From assembly GCF_003856975.1 (NCBI RefSeq), contig NZ_CP033107.1, forward strand, positions 4,018,090-4,082,089: a stretch of DNA of 64,000 bases. The letters run 5' to 3'. Positions 8,999 through 16,309 of this stretch are shown piece by piece. The notes under the pieces were generated by a model. That model was not told the origin of the DNA and made no database searches. It worked only from the letters and a program-made list of their open reading frames with translations. The position numbers were made by a program, and so were the translations under genes. Source of the DNA: Plantibacter sp. PA-3-X8 (GTDB lineage: Bacteria; Actinomycetota; Actinomycetes; Actinomycetales; Microbacteriaceae). Positions within the stretch are counted from its first letter, which is position 1; each line of letters opens with the position of its first letter.

Positions 8999-9029
8999 TT
9001 CTACAACGTTGAAGGTAAACGTTGTAGAA
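8999..9029. promoter_or_regulatory. Double LacI-type operator upstream of GH51 gene
   Basis: TTCTACAACGTT (8999-9010) and its exact reverse complement AACGTTGTAGAA (9018-9029) are separated by seven bases. Each arm contains an AACGTT core, as in the sites at 10154-10165 and 30747-30758. A leftward -35-like TTGACA (9060-9055) lies 25 bases further upstream, so a bound repressor would sit around the transcription start of the arabinofuranosidase gene. Confidence 0.75.
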
Positions 9030-9056
9030 GCAGTCTCGTGCGCCGATCGGCGGCTG

Positions 9057-10109
9057 TCAAGACACGTCTGGAGATGGGGAATCGGCGCCGACGGGCGAGG
9101 ACGCGGTCGACTCACGTCGCACCAGTTCGAAGTCCGCGTAGACGCGACGGGGTGGCACATCATCGACTCCCCCGGCGATCCGCTCGACGAGCAGCGACAC
9201 GGCGGTCCGGGCGATCTGCTCCCGCCCCGGCGCGATCGTCGACAGCGACGGCAGGGAGTACCGACCCTCGTCGATGTCGTCGAAGCCGATGACCGCGACC
9301 TCATCGGGCATGGCGACGCCTCGTTCGCTCAGGACGCGCATGGCTCCGAGCGCCAGGGCGTCGTTGAACGCGACGATGCCGTCGAACGCGACACCCTCAT
9401 CGAGCATCGCGCGCATCGCGACCGCTCCGTCGAAGCGACCCCAGACCGGGACCTCGCGGACGAGCGCCGGATCGAACACCATGCCGGCAGCCTCCAGCGC
9501 GGCTCGATACCCGGCGAGACGCAGACTGGCCGAACCGACGATGTCGGCGCGGTGCGCTCCGAAGGCGACGATCCGCGTCCGACCGAGCGCGATCAGATGC
9601 TCCGTCGCGGCACGCGCTCCCTCGGTGTTGCGCATGGTCACGTGGTCGTTCGGGGCGTTGAAGATGCGCTCACCGAGGAGCACCATCGGGATGGTGACCT
9701 CCTCCACGACGGCGAGGTCCTCGTCGCCGAGGTGGAGCGCGCTGTAGAGGACACCGTCGACCGCACGGAGTCGTGCGCCGCGCAAGAGCTCGGCCTCGCG
9801 TGCCCGGTCGCCGCCGCTCAGCTCGATCAGCACCGACAGGCCGAGCTGGTCGGCGGCGTGCATGACGGCGTCGGCGAGCTCGGCGAAGTAGGAGTTCCGG
9901 AGGTCGGGGATGATCAGGCTGATGACGCCGGAACGACCGGAGCGGAGCCCGCGTGCGGAGAGGTTCGGGCGGTAGCCGAGCTCGGCGATCGCCGCGAGCA
10001 CCCGCTCCTTGGTGGCCTGCTTGATGTGGGGGTAGTCGTTGACGACGTTCGAGACGGTCTTGGCGGACACCCCGGCGAGCTTCGCCACGTCGTGCAGGGT
10101 GGTCGCCAT
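9057..10109 (-). CDS. LacI family regulator (probable arabinose/arabinoside regulator), copy 1
   Basis: This 350-residue protein has a LacI helix-turn-helix at residues 4-25 (TLHDVAKLAGVSAKTVSNVV), the hinge region LSARGLRSGRSG and a periplasmic-binding-protein-like sensor domain. The ATG at 10109 has a strong ribosome-binding site (GAGGAGGAT). An upstream extension to 10151 lacks domain sequence. It lies directly upstream of the GH51 gene on the same strand and carries an AACGTT operator (10154-10165) 45 bases before its own start, which suggests autoregulation. It is closely related to the neighbouring LacI protein, as if by tandem duplication. The effector is inferred to be arabinose or an arabino-oligosaccharide. 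Confidence 0.92.
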   Translation of the reverse strand: MATTLHDVAKLAGVSAKTVSNVVNDYPHIKQATKERVLAAIAELGYRPNLSARGLRSGRSGVISLIIPDLRNSYFAELADAVMHAADQLGLSVLIELSGGDRAREAELLRGARLRAVDGVLYSALHLGDEDLAVVEEVTIPMVLLGERIFNAPNDHVTMRNTEGARAATEHLIALGRTRIVAFGAHRADIVGSASLRLAGYRAALEAAGMVFDPALVREVPVWGRFDGAVAMRAMLDEGVAFDGIVAFNDALALGAMRVLSERGVAMPDEVAVIGFDDIDEGRYSLPSLSTIAPGREQIARTAVSLLVERIAGGVDDVPPRRVYADFELVRRESTASSPVGADSPSPDVS

Positions 10110-10152
10110 GATCCTCCTCGGCGGCGGCATGCCCGGCCGCCCTGTACGCACT

Positions 10153-11205
10153 CTACAACGTTGAAGGAGCGCCCCCAGGGCCTTGCCCCCGGGCGGTCAA
10201 GGAACCGGTGGACTCCCTCGGGACGACGCGGAAGCCGCTGACGATCGCGCGCGGTGCCTCCGACAGCCCGGGTGCGGCGATCCGCTCGATGAGGAGCTCG
10301 ACGGCGCGCTCGGCGATCTCCTCCCGGCCGATGTCGACCGTGGACAGGGTCGGGAGGGCATAGCGCGTCTCGTCCAGGTCGTCGAAGCCGATGATCGCGA
10401 CGTCGTCGGGGATGCGGAGCCCGGCGTCCTGGAGGACGCGCATGGCGCCGAGGGCCATCGCATCGTTGAAGGCGACGACGCCGTCGAACGGCAGGCCCGC
10501 GGCGATGACCTCGCGCATCGCGTTCGCCCCGTCGCTGCGGTGCCAGCTGACGACGGTGCTGACGTAGGCGGGATCGGCCGGGATGCCCGCGGCTTCGAGC
10601 GCCTCGCGATACCCCTGGAGACGGAGGGCGGCCGGCCCCAGGGTGTCGTGCGGGTCGGTGCCGAGCGCGACGATGCGCCGCCGACCCTGCGCGAGCAGGT
10701 GTTCGGTCGCCGCGCGGGCGCCGTCGACGTTGGCCATCGTCACGTGGTCGCGGTCGCCGTCGAACAGTTGCTCACCGAGGATCACCATGGGCCCGTCCGG
10801 GAGCAACGCGCTGTCGTCGCGGTCGAGGCTGAGCGGGCTGTAGAGGATACCGTCGACGAGCTGCATGCGCGGCCCGCGGAGGATCTCGAGCTCGACGTCG
10901 CGACCGCCGGCCACCTGCTCGATGAGCACCGAGAGCCCGCGCGCACGAGCCTGACGCATGACCGCGTCCGCGAGCTCCGCGAAGTAGGCGTTGCGGAGGT
11001 CGGGGATGATGAGGCTGATCACGCCGGACCGGCCTGAGCGGAGACTCCGGGCCGAGAGGTTGGGGCGGTAGCCGAGCTCGGCGATCGCGCGCTCAACCTT
11101 GGAGCGGGTCGCGTCGCTCACGTGCGGGTAGTCGTTGACGACGTTCGAGACGGTCTTGATCGAGACGCCCGCGCGTGCGGCGACGTCGTGCATCGTGATC
11201 GACAC
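10153..11205 (-). CDS. LacI family regulator, copy 2
   Basis: This 350-residue LacI protein has an N-terminal helix-turn-helix (MHDVAARAGVSIKTVSNVVNDYPH) and a hinge and sensor domain nearly identical in layout to copy 1, including LSARSLRSGRSGVISLIIPDLRN and YFAELADAVM. The GTG at 11205 is favoured because GGAGGAG lies five bases before it; an ATG four codons later is possible. Recognition-helix residues VSIKTVSNVV differ from VSAKTVSNVV of copy 1 at one position, so the two may bind the same or similar operators. Its last codons encode the operator of copy 1. The effector is unknown. Confidence 0.9.
   Translation of the reverse strand: MSITMHDVAARAGVSIKTVSNVVNDYPHVSDATRSKVERAIAELGYRPNLSARSLRSGRSGVISLIIPDLRNAYFAELADAVMRQARARGLSVLIEQVAGGRDVELEILRGPRMQLVDGILYSPLSLDRDDSALLPDGPMVILGEQLFDGDRDHVTMANVDGARAATEHLLAQGRRRIVALGTDPHDTLGPAALRLQGYREALEAAGIPADPAYVSTVVSWHRSDGANAMREVIAAGLPFDGVVAFNDAMALGAMRVLQDAGLRIPDDVAIIGFDDLDETRYALPTLSTVDIGREEIAERAVELLIERIAAPGLSEAPRAIVSGFRVVPRESTGSLTARGQGPGGAPSTL
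10154..10165. promoter_or_regulatory. LacI-type operator upstream of LacI copy 1
   Basis: TACAACGTTGAA has the same core as the GH51 and araB sites. It lies 45 bases before the ATG at 10109 and overlaps the last codons of the upstream LacI gene, whose TAG stop is at 10155-10153. Confidence 0.65.
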
Positions 11206-11275
11206 GCGTCTCCTCCCCCGGCCGGCTCCCGGCTGTCAGCAGACTACCGCTCCGCCGGCACGGGGTGTCGTGGCC

Positions 11276-11403
11276 GCCAGCGCGGTGCGCTGACGCGAGC
11301 GCGGGTCTTTGGCGTGAGCGCGGGCCTCCGGAGGGGCGCGCTCACGCGGTGGACCCGCGCTCACGCCGATCCGGGCGGTCTGGGATCAGCGCACCGCGCT
11401 GGC
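11276..11403. repeat. Long inverted-repeat element, family A, copy 2
   Basis: The 18-base arms GCCAGCGCGGTGCGCTGA (11276-11293) and its exact reverse complement (11386-11403) bound a 128-base element. Nested inside are GCGTGAGCGCG and CGCGCTCACGC arms around CCTCCGGAGG. It lies between the PAP2 gene stop (11468) and the LacI start (11205), upstream of the latter. Confidence 0.85.
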
Positions 11404-11467
11404 GTCAGGACGGAACACGAACGACGAGCGCTGGACGACCGGCATCAAGCGCCGGGCGTCCACTCGG

Positions 11468-12253
11468 TCAGCCGTCGGTCAGCGGGACCCGTTTCTTCGG
11501 TTCGGTCGACATCCGGTGCAGCAACGGCACCGCGATGATGAGCGCGACACCGGCACCGAGCAGCAGCCCACCGATCGTGTCACTCACCCAGTGGGCACCG
11601 AGATAGGTCCGCGACAGCATCATCAGCAGCGTGTAGGCGACACCGATCAACCACACCCAGACCCGCGGGAAGATGATCCCGAACGCGACGGCGATGGTCG
11701 CCGCGTTCGCACTGTGCCCCGAGGGGAAGGAACCGAAGTCCGCGTGGACCAGGATGTCCTCGGGCCGCGATCGACCGACGATGTTCTTGATGATCTGCAC
11801 CGCTCCGGCGCTCAGGGCGGAGACGATCGCGAAGTACAGGGCGGCCCATGGACGGCGCAACAACAGCAGGACGGCGATCCCGAGCAGCGGTACGACGAAG
11901 ATCGCGACGACCCCGCCGCCGAGCCAGTTCATCACGAGCGCAGCCTGGACGAGCCACGGCGACCGCTCCTCGAGGACCTCCTGCATCCACTCCTCGTCGA
12001 ACCCGAACGGGGCGTTCGGGCCGCGCTGGAAGAGCAGCACGCCGAGCAGGAGGACGAGGACCACGGCGATCGCGCCGCTGATCAACGGCCACCGCCGGGA
12101 GACCTTCGCAGCGAGCTTCGGATCGGGCCGGATCGACGCCGGGTCCGGATCCATCGCGAGCGCACCCGACTCGTCGAGAGCTGGCGAGACCGCCTCGTGC
12201 ACCTCGGGAGCCGGTGCAGCTGCTGGGTCGTCGTGGTCGTCGGGTGCCGTCAT
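11468..12253 (-). CDS. PAP2 superfamily membrane phosphatase
   Basis: This 261-residue protein has a charged, disordered N-terminus of about 55 residues and then five to six membrane segments. It carries the three PAP2 motifs: K156 to RP163-164 (KNIVGRSRP), PSGH at 177-180, and SR214-215 with H221 and D225 (SRTYLGAHWVSD). Such enzymes dephosphorylate lipid or isoprenoid phosphates (undecaprenyl diphosphate, phosphatidate) at the membrane. The ATG at 12253 replaces an extension to 12373 that would consist of basic non-conserved residues. It has no operon partner. The substrate is not determinable here. Confidence 0.9.
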   Translation of the reverse strand: MTAPDDHDDPAAAPAPEVHEAVSPALDESGALAMDPDPASIRPDPKLAAKVSRRWPLISGAIAVVLVLLLGVLLFQRGPNAPFGFDEEWMQEVLEERSPWLVQAALVMNWLGGGVVAIFVVPLLGIAVLLLLRRPWAALYFAIVSALSAGAVQIIKNIVGRSRPEDILVHADFGSFPSGHSANAATIAVAFGIIFPRVWVWLIGVAYTLLMMLSRTYLGAHWVSDTIGGLLLGAGVALIIAVPLLHRMSTEPKKRVPLTDG

Positions 12254-12405
12254 CGTCCCATCATGCCGTGTCGGGTATGCCTCACGCGTGGGCTTGCGCC
12301 AGGAGGATGACGCGTTGATCGCCGCGCCGATACGCCGCCGGATATGCGCTGGCGACCGACGGCCGACGAGCACGAGCTTCGGGCCTGGCGGGCGATACTG
12401 GAGCA

Positions 12406-12828
12406 GTGACCCACGACGCCCGCACCGCTCCCCTCGCCGACGACGCGCGGTGCCCCTGCCTGTCCGGTGAGACCTACGGCGCCTGCTGCGGGCGCCTGCA
12501 CCGAGGTGAGTCGTCGGCGGCGACCGCGGAGGCGCTCATGCGGTCGCGGTTCTCGGCCTTCGCGGTCGGTGACGCGGAGTACCTGCTGCGCACCTGGCAT
12601 CCGTCGACCAGGCCGGCGTCGCTCGAGTTGGACGACTCCCTCCGCTGGTACCGGCTCGACATCGTCGAGACCTCCCGCGGTGGGGTGCTCGACACCGAGG
12701 GGATGGTCGAGTTCGTCGCGCACCACAAGGTTCCCGGCGTGCGGGGCTCGGCGGGGAGCCAGCACGAACGGAGTCGGTTCTCGAAGGACACCGGCGCGTG
12801 GACGTACCTCGACGGCGTGGACCGGTGA
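12406..12828 (+). CDS. YchJ family protein (SEC-C motif, UPF0225)
   Basis: This 140-residue protein belongs to the YchJ/UPF0225 family. The Cys-rich N-terminus (RCPCLSG then ACCGRLHRG, residues 15-33) is the zinc-binding SEC-C-like motif, followed by an NTF2-like fold with RSRFSAFAVGDAEYLLRTWHPSTRP. The biochemical role of the family is not established. The GTG start at 12406 directly precedes the conserved region. It is divergent from the PAP2 gene and convergent with the drug exporter gene, with only 22 bases between stop codons. Confidence 0.88.
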   Translation: MTHDARTAPLADDARCPCLSGETYGACCGRLHRGESSAATAEALMRSRFSAFAVGDAEYLLRTWHPSTRPASLELDDSLRWYRLDIVETSRGGVLDTEGMVEFVAHHKVPGVRGSAGSQHERSRFSKDTGAWTYLDGVDR

Positions 12829-12853
12829 CCTGACGGCGCGAGCCACCAGGTCA
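12826..12853. terminator. Hairpin formed across two convergent stop codons
   Basis: TGACCTG (12826-12832) pairs with CAGGTCA (12847-12853) over a 14-base loop; the TGA of each gene is the base of each arm. CCGG and a compatible CCGG just outside can extend the stem with a bulge. There is no T-run. A bidirectional terminator is plausible. Confidence 0.4.
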
Positions 12854-14092
12854 GCCGGCGAGGGCCGGGACCTTCTTCGGCTGCACGATGAACCAGAGCG
12901 CACACACCGACACGACCGAGGTCGCGGCCATCACGGCACCCATGGGGATCGCGGTACCGATCCCGAGCACACCGACGATGGGCGAGATGAGTCCCGCAAG
13001 CCCGAAGTTGAGCGCCCCGAGGAGCGACGCCGCCGTCCCGGCCTCGTGCCCGTGGTTCGCCAGGGCGAGCACCTGCACCGCCGGGAAGCCGAAGCCGCAC
13101 GACAGGATGAAGAAGAACAGCGGCACCAGCACACCGAACAGCCCGACGTCGGCCATCGTCAGCGCGACGATCGTCACTGCGGAGATGAGCTGCACGATGG
13201 TCGTGCACGCGAGGATCCACTGCGGCCCGTACCAGCGCATGAGGCGCGACGAGATCTGCACCCCGGCGACGATGCCGAGCGAGTTCACCGCGAACAGGAG
13301 ACCGTACTCCTGTGCGTCGAAGTCGTAGACCTCCTGGAAGAGGAACGACGAGCTCGAGAGGTAGGCGAACAGGCCCGAGAAGCTCATGCCACCGATGAGG
13401 GCGACACCGACGAACACGCGGTCGCTGAACACCGAGCGGTAGCGGTCGCGGACGGTGCTGTGCCCGGCGTCGCGACGCCGCGCGGGCGGCAGGGTCTCGA
13501 CGATCCAGAGCGACACCGCGATGACGACGAACAGCCCGTAGGCGGCGAGGAACACGAAGAGTCCGCGCCAGTCGAGGACGAGGAGGAGCTGCGACCCGAT
13601 GACGGGGGCGGCGATCGGCGCGAGCCCGTTCACGAGCGCGAGTCGCGACAGCATCCGCACGAGCGGCTTCCCACCGAAGAGGTCGCGGACCATCGCCATC
13701 GCGACGACACCACCGGCCGCCGCACCGGCACCCTGCAGCACGCGGAACACCATGAGCCACCCGATGTCGGGCGCGAACGCGGCGCCGACCGAGGCCAGGA
13801 TGTGGATGCTCGTCGCGAGGATGAGCGGGAGACGCCTGCCGACCTTGTCGCTCCAGGGCCCCATGAAGAGCTGACCCACCGCGAAGCCGATCGTGGTCCC
13901 GGTGAGGGTGAGCTGGATGAGGCTGACCGGGACGTCGAGGTCCTGTTCGAGGATCGGGAACGCCGGCAGGTAGAGGTCGATGGTGAACGGCCCGAGCGCG
14001 GTGAGCGCGCCGAGCACGAGGATGTAGACGAGACGCTGCCTGCCCGAGAGCGAGTCCCCTGGGTGGACGACGGTGATTCCTGCGGTGTGCAC
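12851..14092 (-). CDS. Bcr/CflA-type multidrug efflux MFS transporter
   Basis: This protein of about 413 residues has twelve predicted membrane segments, with the opening LGALTALGPFTIDLYLPAFP and then QLFMGPWSDKVGRR, the MFS motif A of the Bcr/CflA drug:H+ antiporter branch. It probably exports drugs or small metabolites. The GTG at 14092 (start VHTAG) is the best start in frame, with a modest AGGA about 14 bases upstream; a much longer open frame to 15082 runs antisense through the HSP90-like gene and is not coding. A perfect 14-base palindrome (14147-14160) sits in its upstream region. Confidence 0.85.
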   Translation of the reverse strand: MHTAGITVVHPGDSLSGRQRLVYILVLGALTALGPFTIDLYLPAFPILEQDLDVPVSLIQLTLTGTTIGFAVGQLFMGPWSDKVGRRLPLILATSIHILASVGAAFAPDIGWLMVFRVLQGAGAAAGGVVAMAMVRDLFGGKPLVRMLSRLALVNGLAPIAAPVIGSQLLLVLDWRGLFVFLAAYGLFVVIAVSLWIVETLPPARRRDAGHSTVRDRYRSVFSDRVFVGVALIGGMSFSGLFAYLSSSSFLFQEVYDFDAQEYGLLFAVNSLGIVAGVQISSRLMRWYGPQWILACTTIVQLISAVTIVALTMADVGLFGVLVPLFFFILSCGFGFPAVQVLALANHGHEAGTAASLLGALNFGLAGLISPIVGVLGIGTAIPMGAVMAATSVVSVCALWFIVQPKKVPALAG

Positions 14093-14146
14093 TGGTGAAC
14101 GGATTCCTAGCGAGGTGCGGGGTGGGAGGGGTGGTTCGAACCGATG

Positions 14147-14160
14147 TCGAATCGATTCGA
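14147..14160. promoter_or_regulatory. Perfect 14-bp palindrome between divergent exporter and HSP90 genes
   Basis: TCGAATCGATTCGA is its own reverse complement and is preceded by a related GGTTCGAACCG block (14134-14143). It lies 55 bases upstream of the exporter start and 260 upstream of the HSP90-like gene, so it more likely controls the exporter. No regulator gene is adjacent. The rest of the 14093-14419 gap shows only a TAGGCT -10-like box near 14311. Confidence 0.45.
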
Positions 14161-14419
14161 GAGGCGGCGTCAAGGCTAGCAGCCGGGGACGCGTTTTCGC
14201 GACACCCCCGGACGACCGATCGGCGTCGACCTCGCTCCACAGCCCCTGGGGAGCAGCGTCGCCCCGACGACCCCCAGGCGACCGCCCAGCATCCGTTTCA
14301 CGACGTTCGCTAGGCTGATCCGGCTGCAGACGAACCGGTCGCGGTCCGTCTGCCTGGAGCCCGATCCACCCTGCATGCACCCCCGATGCAGGCCCCGTAG
14401 CCGCCGACGGAAGAGAGCC

Positions 14420-16309
14420 ATGCCAGACCACTCCCGAGCCCCGCTGCCGTTCCAGGTCGATCTCCGCGGAGTCGTCGATCTGCTCAGCCGCCACATCTAC
14501 TCGGGACCGCGCGTCTACCTCCGCGAGCTCCTGCAGAACGGACGCGACGCCGTCGCAGCCCGTCGCGCCGACGACCCGACGGCGCCTCCCGGCAGACTCA
14601 TCATCACCCCGCACGTGCCACCGTCCGGCTCGGAGGCGGGTACGCCGTTCCGGTTCCGCGACGACGGTGTCGGGCTCACCCGCGACGAGGCCGCCGAGCT
14701 GCTGGCGACGGTCGGCCGCAGCTCCAAGCGCGGCGACCTCGACGAACTCCAGCGCGGCGACTACCTCGGCCGGTTCGGCATCGGGCTGCTGAGCTGCTTC
14801 ATGGTCGCCGACACCATCACCGTCCGCAGCCGCTCGGCTCGTGGCGGTCCGGCCATCGAGTGGATCGGCGACGCCGACGGCACCTTCACGATCCGCGAAC
14901 TCGACGATGCCACGACCACCGCCATGCCGATCGGCTCGGAGGTCGTACTCGACCCACGCATCGACGGTCCACTGCACGACGGCAGTCTGCTCGGGCACGG
15001 CACGGTGCTCGGCCTCGCCACCACCTTCGGACGGTTCCTCGACCTCGACGTCGAGGTGGTCGACCCCTCCGCACCCGACCACCCGGTGCGCATCAACGTC
15101 GACCCGGTGTTCCGGACGGCTGATGCGACCACTCGCGAGGCACTTCTAGCGTTCGGGGAGGACCTCCTCGGGACGCGCCCGTTCGACGCCGTCGAGATCG
15201 TGGTGCCCGGCACCGGCACCCGGGGCACCGCCTTCGTCCTCCCCTCACCGCCTCCGCCGGGCGCCCGGCAGGCGAGTCGGGTCTACCTCGGCGGCATGCT
15301 GCTGAGCGAACAGATCGACGACCTGCTGCCCGAGTGGGCGTTCTTCGTCCGCTGCATCGTCGACACGACGGGGCTCCGCCCGACGGCGTCGCGCGAGCAG
15401 CTCGTGCAGGACGACGCGTTGGAGTTCACCCGCGAGGCCATCGGAGCAACCCTGCGACGGTGGATCCTCGACCTCGCCCGCCAGCGGCCGCACCGACTCC
15501 AGGAGTTCATCGGCGTCCACCAGCTCGGCATCAAGGCGATCGCCGCTCACGACGACGACCTCGCGAGCGCCGTCGTCCGGTGGCTCCCGATCGAGACCTC
15601 CGCCGGCACGATGACCATCGACGAACATCTGTCGCAGACCGGCGTCATCCGGTACACGGCATCCCGCGACGAGTTCCGTCAGATCGCCGCGGTCGTCGAT
15701 CCGGCCTCACCGATCGTCAACGGCGGGTACGTGTACGACCAGGAGATCCTGGAGCGACTACCCCACCTGATCGACGGCGTGCGGGTCGAACGGGTGACGG
15801 TCGCCGACGAGCTCGACAACCTCGAGCCGCCGCACCTGGACGACCTCGCCGCGACGACGGCACTCGAGGACCGCGCCAGCCGCGTGCTCGCCGAGGTCGA
15901 ATGCCGGGTCTCGGTGCGCCGGTACCGGCCGGACGATCTCGCCGCGCTGTACGTCGCCGACCCGTCCGTACTCCGACGGCTCGAGCGGCACCGGGCCGCC
16001 TCGGTCGCGCCGGGTATCTGGTCGCAGGTCGTCGGGGCCGTCGACTCCTTCCTCGCCGACGCCGGCCCGGGAGGCACTGAGGCCGACACTGCAGCCCGGC
16101 TCTGCCTCAACTGGAACGCGGCGCTCGTCCGCCGCTTGGCGACCCTCGACGACGACCTCGTGTTCGAGCGCAGCATCCAACTGCTCTACGTCCAGGCGCT
16201 CCTCGCCGGGCACCGCCCCCTCGAAGCACGCGACCGCCGCATGCTCGACGCAGCCATGACCGACCTGATCGGCCTCAGTGTCGGTCTCGACGACAAGGAA
16301 CTCCGATGA
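14420..16309 (+). CDS. HSP90 family (HtpG-like) ATPase
   Basis: This 629-residue protein has the GHKL ATPase domain of HSP90. YLRELLQNGRDA supplies Glu36 and Asn40, FRDDGVGLT supplies Asp81 and the GxG, and YLGRFGIGLLSCFMVAD corresponds to the HtpG lid/G2 region. A middle domain contains SRE near residue 325, the position of the catalytic arginine loop. It is diverged from classical HtpG, and its C-terminal third does not visibly match the HtpG dimerisation domain. The ATG at 14420 follows GGAAGAGAG. Its stop overlaps the next start as ATGA, coupling it to the large TPR gene. It is probably a cytosolic chaperone-like ATPase, not the housekeeping HtpG. Confidence 0.85.
   Translation: MPDHSRAPLPFQVDLRGVVDLLSRHIYSGPRVYLRELLQNGRDAVAARRADDPTAPPGRLIITPHVPPSGSEAGTPFRFRDDGVGLTRDEAAELLATVGRSSKRGDLDELQRGDYLGRFGIGLLSCFMVADTITVRSRSARGGPAIEWIGDADGTFTIRELDDATTTAMPIGSEVVLDPRIDGPLHDGSLLGHGTVLGLATTFGRFLDLDVEVVDPSAPDHPVRINVDPVFRTADATTREALLAFGEDLLGTRPFDAVEIVVPGTGTRGTAFVLPSPPPPGARQASRVYLGGMLLSEQIDDLLPEWAFFVRCIVDTTGLRPTASREQLVQDDALEFTREAIGATLRRWILDLARQRPHRLQEFIGVHQLGIKAIAAHDDDLASAVVRWLPIETSAGTMTIDEHLSQTGVIRYTASRDEFRQIAAVVDPASPIVNGGYVYDQEILERLPHLIDGVRVERVTVADELDNLEPPHLDDLAATTALEDRASRVLAEVECRVSVRRYRPDDLAALYVADPSVLRRLERHRAASVAPGIWSQVVGAVDSFLADAGPGGTEADTAARLCLNWNAALVRRLATLDDDLVFERSIQLLYVQALLAGHRPLEARDRRMLDAAMTDLIGLSVGLDDKELR

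Noticed and set aside
5485..9012. A 1175-codon open frame on the + strand
   Set aside because: It is antisense to the MFS, TetR and GH51 genes. Composition is Arg/His/Asp-rich with no domain sequence, typical of opposite-strand frames in high-GC DNA.
14375..14420. Upstream ATG of the HSP90-like gene
   Set aside because: The additional 15 residues are Arg-rich and lack a ribosome-binding site, while 14420 has GGAAGAGAG.
12851..15082. Exporter with a 330-residue N-terminal extension
   Set aside because: The extension overlaps the HSP90-like gene in antisense. MFS transmembrane sequence begins only near 14050.
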